A DNA stretch of 64,000 nt. Origin: JBGPEQ01 sp050180895. GTDB lineage: Bacteria; Pseudomonadota; Alphaproteobacteria; Dongiales; Dongiaceae. The stretch lies in NCBI GenBank assembly GCA_050180895.1, contig JBFXDS010000001.1:310001-374000 (forward strand). Direction: 5' to 3'. This document shows positions 22,154 through 31,464 of this stretch, in pieces. How positions within the stretch are numbered: the stretch's first letter is position 1; each line of letters starts with the position of its first letter. Position numbers and translations under genes: made by a program. The notes under the pieces are model-generated. The model saw only the letters and a list, made by a program, of their open reading frames with translations. It did no database searches and was not told where the DNA came from.

Positions 22154-23521
22154 ATGGACTCGCTCGATCCGGTCCTGCTGGCACGTATCCAGTTCGGATT
22201 CACGATCGCGTTCCATATCCTGTTTCCCGCCTTCACCATCGGGCTGGCGGCCTGGATCGCCGTGCTCGAGCTGCTGTGGTGGCTGCGCGACCGGGCGATC
22301 TACGGCGAGATCAGCCGCCTGTGGACCAAGGTGTTCGCCATCTCCTTCGGCATGGGCGTGGTTTCCGGCGTCGTGCTCTCCTACCAGTTCGGCACCAACT
22401 GGAGCGTGCTGTCGGAGCGCGCCGGCAACATCCTGGGGCCGCTGCTCAGCTACGAGGTGCTGACCGCCTTTTTCCTCGAGGCGACCTTCATCGGCATCAT
22501 GCTGTTCGGGCGCGACCGCGTGCCGCGGCCGGTGCACGTGCTGTCGGCCTGCATGGTGGCGCTGGGCACGCTGATCTCCGCCTTCTGGATCCTGTCGGCG
22601 AATAGCTGGATGCAGACGCCGCAGGGGCACGAGCTGCGCGACGGCGTGTTCTATCCGGCCGACTGGGCGGCGATCGTCTTCAACCCGTCGTTCCCCTATC
22701 GGTTCTTCCACATGGTGGCGGCCGCGTTCCTGACGACGGCCTTCGTCATCGCCGGCGTCGGTGCCTGGCAGCTGCTGACAGGCCGCCGCCCCGACCATGC
22801 GCGCGTCATGATCGGCATGGCGGTCAGCATCATCGTCTGGCTGGCGCCGCTGCAGCTCGTCATCGGCGACATGCACGGGCTCAACGTGCGCGACTACCAG
22901 CCGGCCAAACTGGCGGCCATGGAGGGGCATTGGGAGACGCGGCAAGGCGCGCCGCTGATCTTGTTCGCCTGGCCGGACATGACGGCGGAGACCAATCGTC
23001 TCGAACTGGCGATCCCCCAGCTCGGCAGCCTGATCCTTACCCATAGCTGGGACGGCGAGGTCACCGGCCTCAAGGCCTTCGCGCCGGAGGACCGGCCGCC
23101 GGCGCCGATCGTGTTCTGGTCGTTCCGTCTCATGGTGGGGCTGGGGATGCTCATGATCGTCGTTGCGGCGGCCAGCGCCTGGCTCTTCCTCCGCGGCCGG
23201 CTGTTCGACACGCGGTGGTTCCTGCGGCTGCTGACCTTGTGCGCGCCGACCGGATTCATCGCGGTGCTGGCGGGATGGGTGACGGCGGAGGTGGGACGGC
23301 AGCCCTGGGTGGTGTACGGGCTGCTGCGCACGCGCGACGCGGCCTCGCCGGTGCCGGCCGGCAGCATCGCCCTGTCGCTGGCGCTCTTCGCCGTCGTCTA
23401 TGCCGCCGTCTTCGGCGCCGGCCTCTACTACATCGCCAAGGTGGTGCGGCAGGGTTCGGCCGGCGGCGGGCCGGAGCCGGAACCGATCGCGCCGCGGCGG
23501 CCGATGGCGGCGGCGGACTAG
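22154..23521 (+). CDS. cydA: Cytochrome bd quinol oxidase subunit I
   Basis: A 455-residue membrane protein with about nine helices. H21 in the first helix (FGFTIAFHILFPAF) matches the heme ligand H19 of E. coli CydA. GRQPWVVYGLLRTRDAAS at about 384-401 is the conserved quinone-loop end. The Q-loop is short, as in the cyanide-insensitive CioA subclass. CydAB reduces oxygen to water with quinol electrons at high affinity and without proton pumping. The ATG at 22154 is preferred; the open frame upstream has no family residues. cydB follows after 9 bases. Confidence 0.95.
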   Translation: MDSLDPVLLARIQFGFTIAFHILFPAFTIGLAAWIAVLELLWWLRDRAIYGEISRLWTKVFAISFGMGVVSGVVLSYQFGTNWSVLSERAGNILGPLLSYEVLTAFFLEATFIGIMLFGRDRVPRPVHVLSACMVALGTLISAFWILSANSWMQTPQGHELRDGVFYPADWAAIVFNPSFPYRFFHMVAAAFLTTAFVIAGVGAWQLLTGRRPDHARVMIGMAVSIIVWLAPLQLVIGDMHGLNVRDYQPAKLAAMEGHWETRQGAPLILFAWPDMTAETNRLELAIPQLGSLILTHSWDGEVTGLKAFAPEDRPPAPIVFWSFRLMVGLGMLMIVVAAASAWLFLRGRLFDTRWFLRLLTLCAPTGFIAVLAGWVTAEVGRQPWVVYGLLRTRDAASPVPAGSIALSLALFAVVYAAVFGAGLYYIAKVVRQGSAGGGPEPEPIAPRRPMAAAD

Positions 23522-23530
23522 GGATCGGCC

Positions 23531-24547
23531 ATGCAGGACCACCTCGCCATCATCCTGCCGCTCGCCTGGGCCGTCATCATCGCCTTCGGCATCTTCGTCT
23601 ACGTGCTGCTCGACGGCTTCGATCTCGGCCTCGGCATCCTGTTCCTGGTGGCGCCGTCGGACGCGGCGCGCGACCGCATGATGCGCAGCGTCGCGCCGGT
23701 GTGGGACGGCAACGAGACCTGGCTGGTGCTGGGCGGCGCCGCGCTGTTCGCCGCCTTCCCGCTGGCCTATGCCGTGATCCTGCCGGCGCTCTATCTGCCG
23801 CTGATCCTGATGCTGATCGGGCTGATCCTGCGCGGCGTCGCCTTCGAGTTCCGCTTCAAGGCCGAGCGCTCGCGCCGCTTGTGGGACTGGGCCTTCGCCG
23901 GCGGCTCGATCCTCGCCGCGGCGATGCAGGGGATCGCGCTCGGCGCCTTCATCCAGGGCTTCGCGGTGGCGGATCGGCAATATGCCGGCGGCGCGTTCGA
24001 CTGGCTGACGCCGTTTTCGGTGCTGACCGCCTTCGCCCTGGTCGCCGGCTATACGCTGCTGGCCTGCGGCTGGCTGATCATGAAGACGGAGGACGACCTG
24101 CTCGACTGGGCCTACGGCCAGGCGGAACGGGCGCTCGTCGCGGTGGCCGGCTTCATCCTCGTGGTCAGCCTGTGGACGCCGCTGCAGAACGCCGACGTGG
24201 CCGCCCGCTGGTTCGGCTGGCCGAACCTCGTCATGTTCTCGCCGGTGCCGGTGGTGACGGCCGTCGTCGTCGTGGCGCTCTACCGCGCCGTGCGTCTGCG
24301 GCGAATCTACCAGCCCTTCCTGCTGTCGGCGGCGCTGTTCGTCCTCGCCTACAGCGGCATCGCCGTGAGCTTCTTTCCCTACATCATCCCGCCGGACGTC
24401 ACGATCTGGCAGGCGGCCGCCGCGCCGGAATCGCAGCTGTTCCTGCTCTACGGGCTGATCCCCATCCTGCCGATCATCCTCGGCTACACCGCTTTGACCT
24501 ATTACGTGTTCCGCGGCCGGGTGCGCGAAGGCGAGGGCTATCACTGA
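23531..24547 (+). CDS. cydB: Cytochrome bd quinol oxidase subunit II
   Basis: A 338-residue membrane protein. YVLLDGFDLGLGILF and the VWDGNETWLVLGGAALFAAF block are diagnostic of CydB, followed by RGVAFEFRFK. It partners CydA to form the oxidase. No CydX-sized reading frame and no cydDC maturation genes follow; they may lie elsewhere. Confidence 0.95.
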   Translation: MQDHLAIILPLAWAVIIAFGIFVYVLLDGFDLGLGILFLVAPSDAARDRMMRSVAPVWDGNETWLVLGGAALFAAFPLAYAVILPALYLPLILMLIGLILRGVAFEFRFKAERSRRLWDWAFAGGSILAAAMQGIALGAFIQGFAVADRQYAGGAFDWLTPFSVLTAFALVAGYTLLACGWLIMKTEDDLLDWAYGQAERALVAVAGFILVVSLWTPLQNADVAARWFGWPNLVMFSPVPVVTAVVVVALYRAVRLRRIYQPFLLSAALFVLAYSGIAVSFFPYIIPPDVTIWQAAAAPESQLFLLYGLIPILPIILGYTALTYYVFRGRVREGEGYH

Positions 24548-24551
24548 AGAA

Positions 24552-24579
24552 GTCGGCGGGAGCCGAAGCTCCCGCCGAC
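24552..24579. terminator. Bidirectional hairpin between convergent genes
   Basis: GTCGGCGGGAGC and GCTCCCGCCGAC are exact 12-base arms around a CGAA loop. It lies between the convergent stops of cydB and the molybdenum hydroxylase gene. No U-run follows on either side. Confidence 0.6.
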
Positions 24580-24589
24580 GACAGTCCGG

Positions 24590-26926
24590 CTACGCCCTCA
24601 ACTGGTCGCCGATCGGCAGGTCACGAATACGTTTGCCGGTCGCGTTGAAGATGGCGTTCGTCAGGGCCGGGATGAAGGGCGGCACGCCCGGCTCGCCCAC
24701 CCCCGTCGCATGTGTCTTGAACTCGTGCGGCACGATATGGGTGTAGACGACCTCCGGGAAGTTGTCGCTGCGCACCATGTCGTAGTCGTGGAAGTTGCTC
24801 TCGACCACGGCGCCGTTCTCGAAGCTGATGGCGCTCAGCATCGCCGCCGTCATGCCGTAGACGCAGGCGCCCTGCATCTGCGAGCGGACCCGTTCGGGAT
24901 TGGCGACGAAGCCGCAGTCGATCGCAACATGCACTTCCGGCACGCGCACCGTGCCGTCGCTGCCGACTTTCGCATGCACGACCATCGCGACATAGGACAC
25001 GAAGCTGCGATGGGCGGCGATGCCGAGTCCCTCGCCGGCCGGCAGCGACTTGCCCCAGCCGGCCTTCTCCGCCGCAAGCTCGACGACGTTGCGGAGCCGA
25101 CCGGTGTCGTTCGGGAACTCGGCGTAGGGCTCGCCGTAGTTCCAGAAGTCCTCGGGCAGGCCGGCCGCCTTGAGATCGATGACGCGCGGCGGGCCGATCA
25201 TCTCCAGCAGGAAGTCCTTCTGGTCGCGGCCGAGCTCGTGCGCCAGCTCGGCGACGACCGACTGCACCGCGAACGCCCGCGGGATGTTGGACACCGAGCG
25301 GTACCAACCCATCCGCGTGTGCGCCAGCGCCTTGCAGTTCTCGGCGCGGACGTTCGGGATGTCGAACGGCATGTCGCCCAGGCCCATGCCGAGCTCGATC
25401 GGGTGCTGGAAGCCCTCATCCGGCGCGAAGGTGGAGAGGAAGGACGGCGCGGCGCTGCGGTGCCGCCAGGCGATCGGTTTCTTGTCGGCATCGAGACCGA
25501 TGTCGATCTTCTCCACCGACGTCGTGTGATAGAAGCAGTGCCGAATATCGTCCTCCCGCGTCCATTGGACACGCACGGGCGCGCCGATCTTCTGCGACAG
25601 CAAGGCCGCCTCGATGGCGAAGTCGCACTTCGACTTGCGGCCGAAACCGCCGCCGAGCAGCGTGACGTGGACCGTCACGTCCTCCTCCTTCAGGCCGAGC
25701 GCCGCGGCGACGTCCTGACGCGTGCCGTAGGGACTCTGCAGGCAGCCCCAGATCTCGGCCTTGCCGTTGGCGACATTGGCGAGGGCCACCGGCGGCTCCA
25801 TCGACGCATGCGCCAGGTGCGGCTGATAGTATTCACGGCTGAAGACGCTGGCGGCACTGCTCAGCGCCGCCTCGGCATCGCCCTGGTTGCGGATCACCTT
25901 GCCGGGTGCGCTTGCGGACTGGCTGAGTTCCTTGCGGTACTCCGCCGTCGCGAAGCCCCCATGCGGCCCGTCCTCCCATTCGATCTGGAGGGCGTCGCGG
26001 CCGTTGACGGCGGCCCAGGTATTGGCGGCGATCACGGCGACACCGCCCTGCGGCGCGAACTTGGCGGGCGGCATGCTGGGCGGAAGCTGCTCGATCCGCT
26101 CGACGCCGGGGACGGCCAGGGCAGCGGAGTCATCCACCGACTTGACCTTGCCACCGACGACCGGCGGGCGGGCGATGACGGCAACCTTCATGCCGGGCAG
26201 GCTGACATCCGCGCCATAGATCGCCTTGCCGGTCGTGATGTCATGCAGGTCGGTGATCTGGATGGCGCCCTTGCCGATGTAGCGGAAGGCCCGCTCATCC
26301 TTGAACGTCAACTGGTCGCGCGAGGGCGTTGCCAAGCCCATCGCGGCCTTGGCCAGATCGCCGTAGCCCACGCGGTGGTCGATCGCCTTGTGCAGGACCT
26401 CGTGTCCGACCGCCTCGACGTCGCTGCGGTCGACGCCCCATTGCCGGGCGGCGGCCTCCTCCAGCATCCAGCGCACGGCGGCGCCGATCTCGCGCGCCGG
26501 CTGGACGTGGTGGCGCAAGCTGCGCGAGCCGTCGGTATCCTGGTTGCCGTACCTCGGCTCGTCGCCCGGTGCCTGGACGATCTTCACGCGGCTCCAGTCG
26601 GCCTCCATCTCGTCGGCGATGATCATGGGGATGCTGGTGCGGGAGCCGGTGCCCATCTCCGAGCGGTGCGCGACGATGGTGACCGTTCCATCGGGATCGA
26701 TCGACACGAAGACGTGGGGATCGTTGACCACGCCGTGGGGCATGCCCTGGCCGCCGTGGGGATAGGCCTCGAAGGCCATCGCCTTGCCAGCCGGCAGAAT
26801 TTGCATGGCCACGACGAGTCCCGCGGCTCCCTTGAGCATGGAGCGTCGGCTGACATTCTCGATGACCGCATGTCCGCCGGCCGGGACGGGCGGCGGGGAC
26901 GGATGCTTGTACAGATGCTGCAACAT
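24590..26926 (-). CDS. Molybdopterin-binding subunit of an aldehyde/isoquinoline oxidoreductase
   Basis: A 778-residue protein of the xanthine oxidase family, IorB-like. A twin-arginine-type leader is visible (SRRSMLKGAAGLVVAMQ, R27-R28), so export by Tat is likely. Molybdenum cofactor-binding segments include the TLLGGGFGRKSKCDFAIEAA block and GVGEPGVPPFIPALTNAIF. It hydroxylates an N-heterocycle or aldehyde; the substrate is unknown. The 2Fe-2S subunit gene ends 4 bases upstream, giving a two-gene operon, as in IorAB-type enzymes without a separate FAD subunit. Electrons probably go to a cytochrome, but no cytochrome gene is adjacent. Confidence 0.9.
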   Translation of the reverse strand: MLQHLYKHPSPPPVPAGGHAVIENVSRRSMLKGAAGLVVAMQILPAGKAMAFEAYPHGGQGMPHGVVNDPHVFVSIDPDGTVTIVAHRSEMGTGSRTSIPMIIADEMEADWSRVKIVQAPGDEPRYGNQDTDGSRSLRHHVQPAREIGAAVRWMLEEAAARQWGVDRSDVEAVGHEVLHKAIDHRVGYGDLAKAAMGLATPSRDQLTFKDERAFRYIGKGAIQITDLHDITTGKAIYGADVSLPGMKVAVIARPPVVGGKVKSVDDSAALAVPGVERIEQLPPSMPPAKFAPQGGVAVIAANTWAAVNGRDALQIEWEDGPHGGFATAEYRKELSQSASAPGKVIRNQGDAEAALSSAASVFSREYYQPHLAHASMEPPVALANVANGKAEIWGCLQSPYGTRQDVAAALGLKEEDVTVHVTLLGGGFGRKSKCDFAIEAALLSQKIGAPVRVQWTREDDIRHCFYHTTSVEKIDIGLDADKKPIAWRHRSAAPSFLSTFAPDEGFQHPIELGMGLGDMPFDIPNVRAENCKALAHTRMGWYRSVSNIPRAFAVQSVVAELAHELGRDQKDFLLEMIGPPRVIDLKAAGLPEDFWNYGEPYAEFPNDTGRLRNVVELAAEKAGWGKSLPAGEGLGIAAHRSFVSYVAMVVHAKVGSDGTVRVPEVHVAIDCGFVANPERVRSQMQGACVYGMTAAMLSAISFENGAVVESNFHDYDMVRSDNFPEVVYTHIVPHEFKTHATGVGEPGVPPFIPALTNAIFNATGKRIRDLPIGDQLRA

Positions 26927-26930
26927 GGCT

Positions 26931-27383
26931 CTACGCTCCCGTGGCGGCTTCGCGCACGGCCGCGACGATTCGCTGGTAGCAGCCGCAGCGACAGATGTTT
27001 CCCTGCATCCCCTCCAGGATTTCCTGGTCAGTCGGGTTCGGATTGGCGGCGATCAACGCGGCGGCCTGCATGATCTGGCCGGCCTGGCAGAAGCCGCATT
27101 GCGGCACGTTCTGATCGCGCCACGCCTGCTGAACGGGATGGTTTCCGTCCGGACTCAGGCCTTCGATCGTGAGGACCGACTTGCCGTCGGCATCGCCGAC
27201 CGTCGTCAGGCAGCCGCGCACGGCGGCGCCGTCCAGATGGACGGTGCAGGCGCCGCACAATCCCGTGCCGCATCCGAATTTCGTTCCCGAAAGCCCAAGC
27301 TCGTCCCGCACGTACCAAAGCAGCGGCATGTTGGGATCGCCGTCGAACTGTCGTTCGACGCCATTTACGGTGACAGACGCCAT
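26931..27383 (-). CDS. 2Fe-2S subunit of the molybdenum hydroxylase
   Basis: A 150-residue protein. The plant-type cluster cysteines are C38, C43, C46 (GCGTGLCGACTVHLDG) and C58. The second, alpha-helical cluster uses C96, C99 (QCGFCQAGQ), C131 and C133 (ICRCGCY). It passes electrons from the molybdenum site in the partner subunit. A GGGAGGAG ribosome site lies at 27388-27395. First gene of the pair. Confidence 0.95.
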   Translation of the reverse strand: MASVTVNGVERQFDGDPNMPLLWYVRDELGLSGTKFGCGTGLCGACTVHLDGAAVRGCLTTVGDADGKSVLTIEGLSPDGNHPVQQAWRDQNVPQCGFCQAGQIMQAAALIAANPNPTDQEILEGMQGNICRCGCYQRIVAAVREAATGA

Positions 27384-27782
27384 GGAACTCCTCCCTTCAG
27401 GGTTGGATTGTGGATGTCGGTTTCAGGCTCAGACGGACTCCCCCAGAATTGTCGGCTTCCCGATCCGTCGGCGGACGACCATACAACCTGTCGACGGATC
27501 GAACTGTCGCGCATCTTATGACGATGCCGGCCGCGTCGTGGTCCAGGGATTCTATCCCGACGTACCCGCGGGAGGCGCCGTCACGGGCCGGTGACCCCAC
27601 GCCAACGCATCGGCTCTCGAACGACCCGCTTCCCGTACTGTGAAGCCATGCATCGCCGCAATCGGGACTCTTGAGCGACGGCCCTCGTTATCACAGTTTG
27701 GCGGAGACAAGAAGAATCATCCGCTGCTGCGGTGCAGTATGACCTCGCGGATTCCGCCGCATCAGCGCGCCGAGCGGCGCCG
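27384..27782. other. Intergenic stretch, no gene recognised
   Basis: About 400 bases between the 2Fe-2S subunit and apbC. It should hold the promoter of the molybdenum hydroxylase operon. I see no RNA gene, repeat or convincing small reading frame. Confidence 0.5.
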
Positions 27783-28913
27783 CTATTGGATCACGATGCG
27801 CGGCGCCTGACGCCGGGTATCGCCGAGGATGGCGGCGACCTTGTCCCACACGCGGGCGGCGATGGCCTGATAGGTCTTGGCATGCGCGCTCTCGGGCTGC
27901 GACACCACGATCGGGCGGCCGCCGTCAGAGGTCTCGCGGATGGCCATGTCGAGCGGCACCTCGCCGAGGAATTCCGTTCCCAGGCGCTCGGCCTCGCGAC
28001 GGGCGCCGCCGTGACTGAAGATGTCGCTGCGGCCGCCGCAATGCGGGCACAGGAAATAGCTCATGTTCTCGACGATGCCGAGCACGGGCACGTCGACCTT
28101 GCGGAACATGTTCAGGCCCTTGCGCGCGTCGAGCAGGGCGATGTCCTGCGGCGTCGAGACGATGACGGCGCCGGTCAGCGGCACCTGCTGCGCCATGGTG
28201 AGCTGGGCATCGCCGGTGCCTGGCGGCAGATCGGCGACGAGGATGTCGAGCTCGCCCCATTCGACATCGTTGAGCATCTGCCGGATCGCGCTCGTCACCA
28301 TCGGGCCGCGCCAGATCATCGGCGTGTCCTCGGGCAGCATGAAGCCGATGGACATGCATTTGACGCCGTAGTTCTGCAGCGGAATGAGCGTCTTGTCGTC
28401 GCGCGCCTGCGGGCGGCGGCCGCTGATGCCCATCATGCGCGGCTGCGACGGCCCGTAGATGTCGGCATCGAGCAGGCCGACGCGCCGGCCGTGCGCCGAC
28501 AGGGCGAGAGCGAGATTGACCGCCGTGGTCGATTTGCCGACGCCGCCCTTGCCGCTGGCGACGGCGACGATCGAGCGTACGCCGGGCACCAGGATCTTGG
28601 CGGGGCCGGATCGGCCCGGCGGTCCGGCGGTCGGCGCCGGCCGGGCCGAGCCGCCGCGATGCGCAGTCAGCACCGCCGTGACGGAGAGCACGCCCGGCAG
28701 CGCGAACACCGCCGTCTCCGCCGCCTTGCGCAGCGGCTCGAGGCGCGGCCCGCGATCGGGCTCGACCTCGATGGCGAAGGCGATGTGACCGTCCTTGACG
28801 GTCATCCCGGAGACCATGCCGAGACTGACGATATCGCGGCTGCGTTCCGGGTCCACGACTTGCCGCAGCGCGTCGAGCACCTGGCCTTCGTTAACCGCGC
28901 CGCTCGGGGCCAT
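27783..28913 (-). CDS. apbC: Mrp/NBP35 family iron-sulfur carrier ATPase
   Basis: A 376-residue protein. Residues 8-90 are a DUF59/MIP18-like domain (EGQVLDALRQVVDPERSRDI). Residues 112-360 are the ParA-like ATPase, with a deviant P-loop SGKGGVGKSTTAVNLA at 120 and a later CPHCGG providing the bridging Cys pair. It holds a 4Fe-4S cluster at a dimer interface and delivers it to apoproteins. The ATG at 28911-28913 excludes 39 upstream residues that do not fit the family. It is divergent from hflK. Confidence 0.93.
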   Translation of the reverse strand: MAPSGAVNEGQVLDALRQVVDPERSRDIVSLGMVSGMTVKDGHIAFAIEVEPDRGPRLEPLRKAAETAVFALPGVLSVTAVLTAHRGGSARPAPTAGPPGRSGPAKILVPGVRSIVAVASGKGGVGKSTTAVNLALALSAHGRRVGLLDADIYGPSQPRMMGISGRRPQARDDKTLIPLQNYGVKCMSIGFMLPEDTPMIWRGPMVTSAIRQMLNDVEWGELDILVADLPPGTGDAQLTMAQQVPLTGAVIVSTPQDIALLDARKGLNMFRKVDVPVLGIVENMSYFLCPHCGGRSDIFSHGGARREAERLGTEFLGEVPLDMAIRETSDGGRPIVVSQPESAHAKTYQAIAARVWDKVAAILGDTRRQAPRIVIQ

Positions 28914-29053
28914 GCTTGAAAACTCCGGGTCTGCCACAAGATGTATAGCGAACGCGCCAGTCGGTTGCCCGCCGGGATCGGCTGTCATATAAGGCGCGAA
29001 ACTGTTATTGGAAAGTCTCGCGCGGGCCACAACTCCGAAAGGTCTTCCAGCAG

Positions 29054-30190
29054 ATGCCTTGGCAGAATCAAAGTGGGGGCGGCGGACCCTGGGGAGGAGG
29101 CGGTGGCGGCGGCGGACAGGGACCGTGGGGCCGCGGCCCTGGGGGACAGCGGCCGCCCGATCTCGAGGAATTGCTGCGCCGCAGCCAGGACCGCATGAAG
29201 AGCTACATGCCCGGCGGCTTCGGTAGCGCGCGCGGCATCGCCATCATCGCGGTTCTCCTGGTCGCCGGCTGGATGTTGTCGGGCTTCTACACGGTGCAGC
29301 CCGACGAGGTCGGCGTCGAGATCGTGTTCGGCAAGGCGGAGGCCATGACCCCGCCCGGCTTCAACTGGAACTGGCCGCCGCCGATCGGCAGCGTCGAGAA
29401 ACCCAAAGTTACGGTCATCAACCGGGTCGAGATCGGCGGACGATCGGACGGCGGCGGCCTCGTCAGCGGCAGCAGCCTGCAGGCCGAGAGCCTGATGCTC
29501 ACCGGCGACGAGAACATCATCGACATCCATTTCAACGTGCAGTGGCAGATCCGGGACCCGTTCCTCTATCTCTTCAACATCAGCGAGCCCGAAGCGACGA
29601 TCAAGAACGCCGCCGAGGCAGCGATGCGCGAGATCGTCGGCCAGACGTCGCTGGAGCATGCCCTGAGCGGCATCGGCCGCAAGGAGGTCGAGACGCGCAC
29701 GCTGGAGATTCTCCAGCGCACTCTCGACAGCTATGGCGCCGGCGTCGCCATCACGCAGGTCGCCTCGCAGCGGGTGGACGCGCCGACCGCGGTGGTCGAA
29801 GCCTTCCGCGACGTGCAGGCCGCCGCCGCCGACAAGGTCCGCGCCGAGAACGAGGCGCGCGCCGACTATAACAGGGTCACCCAGCAGGCCGAGGGCGAGG
29901 CGCAGCGGATCATCAAGGAGGCCGAAGCCTATCGCGACCAGAAGATCGCCCTTGCCGAGGGCGATGCCCAGCGCTTCCTCGCCGTCTATCAGCAATACAA
30001 GCAGGCGGAGACGATCACGGAGCGCCGCATCTATCTGGAGACGATGGAACAGATCATGCAGAAGATGCGGAAGGTCCTGGTCGATCCGGGCGCCGGCTCG
30101 GGTACGGTGCCCTATCTGCCGCTCGATCAACTGCTGCGTCCGCAGCCGGCGACGCCGGCAAACGCGCCCGTATCGGGAGCCAGCCAATGA
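29054..30190 (+). CDS. hflK: FtsH modulator HflK
   Basis: A 378-residue inner-membrane protein. A Gly-rich N-terminal segment (residues 8-35) and the PPDLEELLRRSQDRMKS motif precede one membrane helix at about 57-77. The SPFH/prohibitin domain follows, with QPDEVGVEIVFGK and VASQRVDAPTAVVEAFRDV. With HflC it forms a large periplasmic assembly around the FtsH protease. Its stop overlaps the hflC start by 4 bases. Confidence 0.95.
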   Translation: MPWQNQSGGGGPWGGGGGGGGQGPWGRGPGGQRPPDLEELLRRSQDRMKSYMPGGFGSARGIAIIAVLLVAGWMLSGFYTVQPDEVGVEIVFGKAEAMTPPGFNWNWPPPIGSVEKPKVTVINRVEIGGRSDGGGLVSGSSLQAESLMLTGDENIIDIHFNVQWQIRDPFLYLFNISEPEATIKNAAEAAMREIVGQTSLEHALSGIGRKEVETRTLEILQRTLDSYGAGVAITQVASQRVDAPTAVVEAFRDVQAAAADKVRAENEARADYNRVTQQAEGEAQRIIKEAEAYRDQKIALAEGDAQRFLAVYQQYKQAETITERRIYLETMEQIMQKMRKVLVDPGAGSGTVPYLPLDQLLRPQPATPANAPVSGASQ

Positions 30191-31089
30191 ACCGGATCAA
30201 CGGAGTCGCCATCCTCGTGGTGGCCATCGTCGGCTTGGTTCTGGTGCTGAACTCCTACTTCACCGTCCATCAGACGGAGCGGAAGCTCGTCCTGCAGCTC
30301 GGCAAGCCGGTCCGGGTCGTCAACGACCCCGGCCTGAACTTCAAGATACCGTTCGTTCAGGACGTCGAGCCGGTGAGCAAGCTCGTGCTGAGCGCCGAGG
30401 GCTCCCAGGAGGAGCTGCTGACGCAGGACCAGAAGCGCGTGGTGGTCGACTACTTCGCGCGCTACCAGATCAAGGATCCGCTGCTGTTCTTCCAGGCGGT
30501 GCGGACGACCGAGCTGCTGGAGCAGCGCCTGAAGCCGATCATCACCTCGCAGCTTCGCCGCGTGCTCGGCGGGGTCCAGTTGGCGCGCATCCTCACCCGC
30601 GAGCGCGCGCAGATGATGCGCGAGATCACCGATGCCGTCGATGACGAGGCGGCCCGCTTCGGCATCACCGTGCTCGATGTCCGCATGAAGCGCGTCGACC
30701 TGCCGCCGGAGAACAGCGAAGCCATCTTCAACCGGATGCGCACGCAACGCCAGCAGGAAGCCGCTCTCATCCGCGCCGAAGGCGACCGCATCGCGCGCAC
30801 CTTGCGGGCCGAAGGCCAGAAGCAGCAGGTCGTGATCCTGGCCGACGCGCGGCGGCAGGCGGAGATCCTGCGCGGCGAGGGCGACGCCAAGGCAACCGCG
30901 ATCTACAACCAGGCGTACGGCCAGGATCCGCGGTTCTTCGATTTCTACCGCTCGATGCAGGCGCTCGGGCTGGGACTCAGCGGCGACACGACGACCTATG
31001 TCGGCCCCGCCAGCGGCGAGTTCTTCCGCTACTTCGGCACGCAGGACCTGCTGCCGGCGCCAGGGAGCGGGCCGGGCCCGGGCCAATAG
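30187..31089 (+). CDS. hflC: FtsH modulator HflC
   Basis: A 300-residue SPFH protein with one N-terminal membrane helix (residues 6-23). The HQTERKLVLQLGKPVRV and ITDAVDDEAARFGITVLDVR segments match HflC, and the C-terminal EFFRYF ending is conserved. It partners HflK in regulating FtsH. Translationally coupled to hflK through an ATGA overlap. Confidence 0.95.
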   Translation: MNRINGVAILVVAIVGLVLVLNSYFTVHQTERKLVLQLGKPVRVVNDPGLNFKIPFVQDVEPVSKLVLSAEGSQEELLTQDQKRVVVDYFARYQIKDPLLFFQAVRTTELLEQRLKPIITSQLRRVLGGVQLARILTRERAQMMREITDAVDDEAARFGITVLDVRMKRVDLPPENSEAIFNRMRTQRQQEAALIRAEGDRIARTLRAEGQKQQVVILADARRQAEILRGEGDAKATAIYNQAYGQDPRFFDFYRSMQALGLGLSGDTTTYVGPASGEFFRYFGTQDLLPAPGSGPGPGQ

Positions 31090-31107
31090 CGGCCGACTTG
31101 CCGGGAC

Positions 31108-31311
31108 ATGGAGTCGCCGGGCGGCTGGTCCGATCTGGTCACCGCGCTCGGGCTGGTCCTGGTCATCGAGGGGCTGCTGCTGGCGTTGTTCCCCGAGGCC
31201 TTGAAGCGCTTGGTCGCGGAGGTCTTGGCGCGACCGACGCAAACCCTGCGCCTCGGCGGGGTCGTCTCCGCGGCCCTTGGCGTCGTCGTCGTCTGGCTGG
31301 TGCGCGGTTGA
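31108..31311 (+). CDS. DUF2065 small membrane protein
   Basis: A 67-residue protein with two hydrophobic helices (LVTALGLVLVIEGLLLALFP and LGGVVSAALGVVVVWLV). The spacing and position directly after hflC are typical of DUF2065 in proteobacteria. Function unknown; its fixed place in the hflKC region suggests membrane proteostasis. Confidence 0.85.
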   Translation: MESPGGWSDLVTALGLVLVIEGLLLALFPEALKRLVAEVLARPTQTLRLGGVVSAALGVVVVWLVRG

Positions 31312-31464
31312 AGCGCGCGGCCGGCGCGCGATGGCCGAATTTGCAGTTCGTCGTTGAAGGATAATGGTATACTGCAACAGGAGCATGGCGTGTTTTGCGG
31401 ATGCCGCGACTCCGCAGGGCGGCACCGCGCGCCGAGAATGGCCACATCGCATTCGATACGGAGA

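Noticed and set aside
22121..24544. An 807-codon minus-strand frame opposite cydAB
   Set aside because: Composition is Arg/His/Asp-rich without motifs, while cydA and cydB are unmistakable on the other strand.
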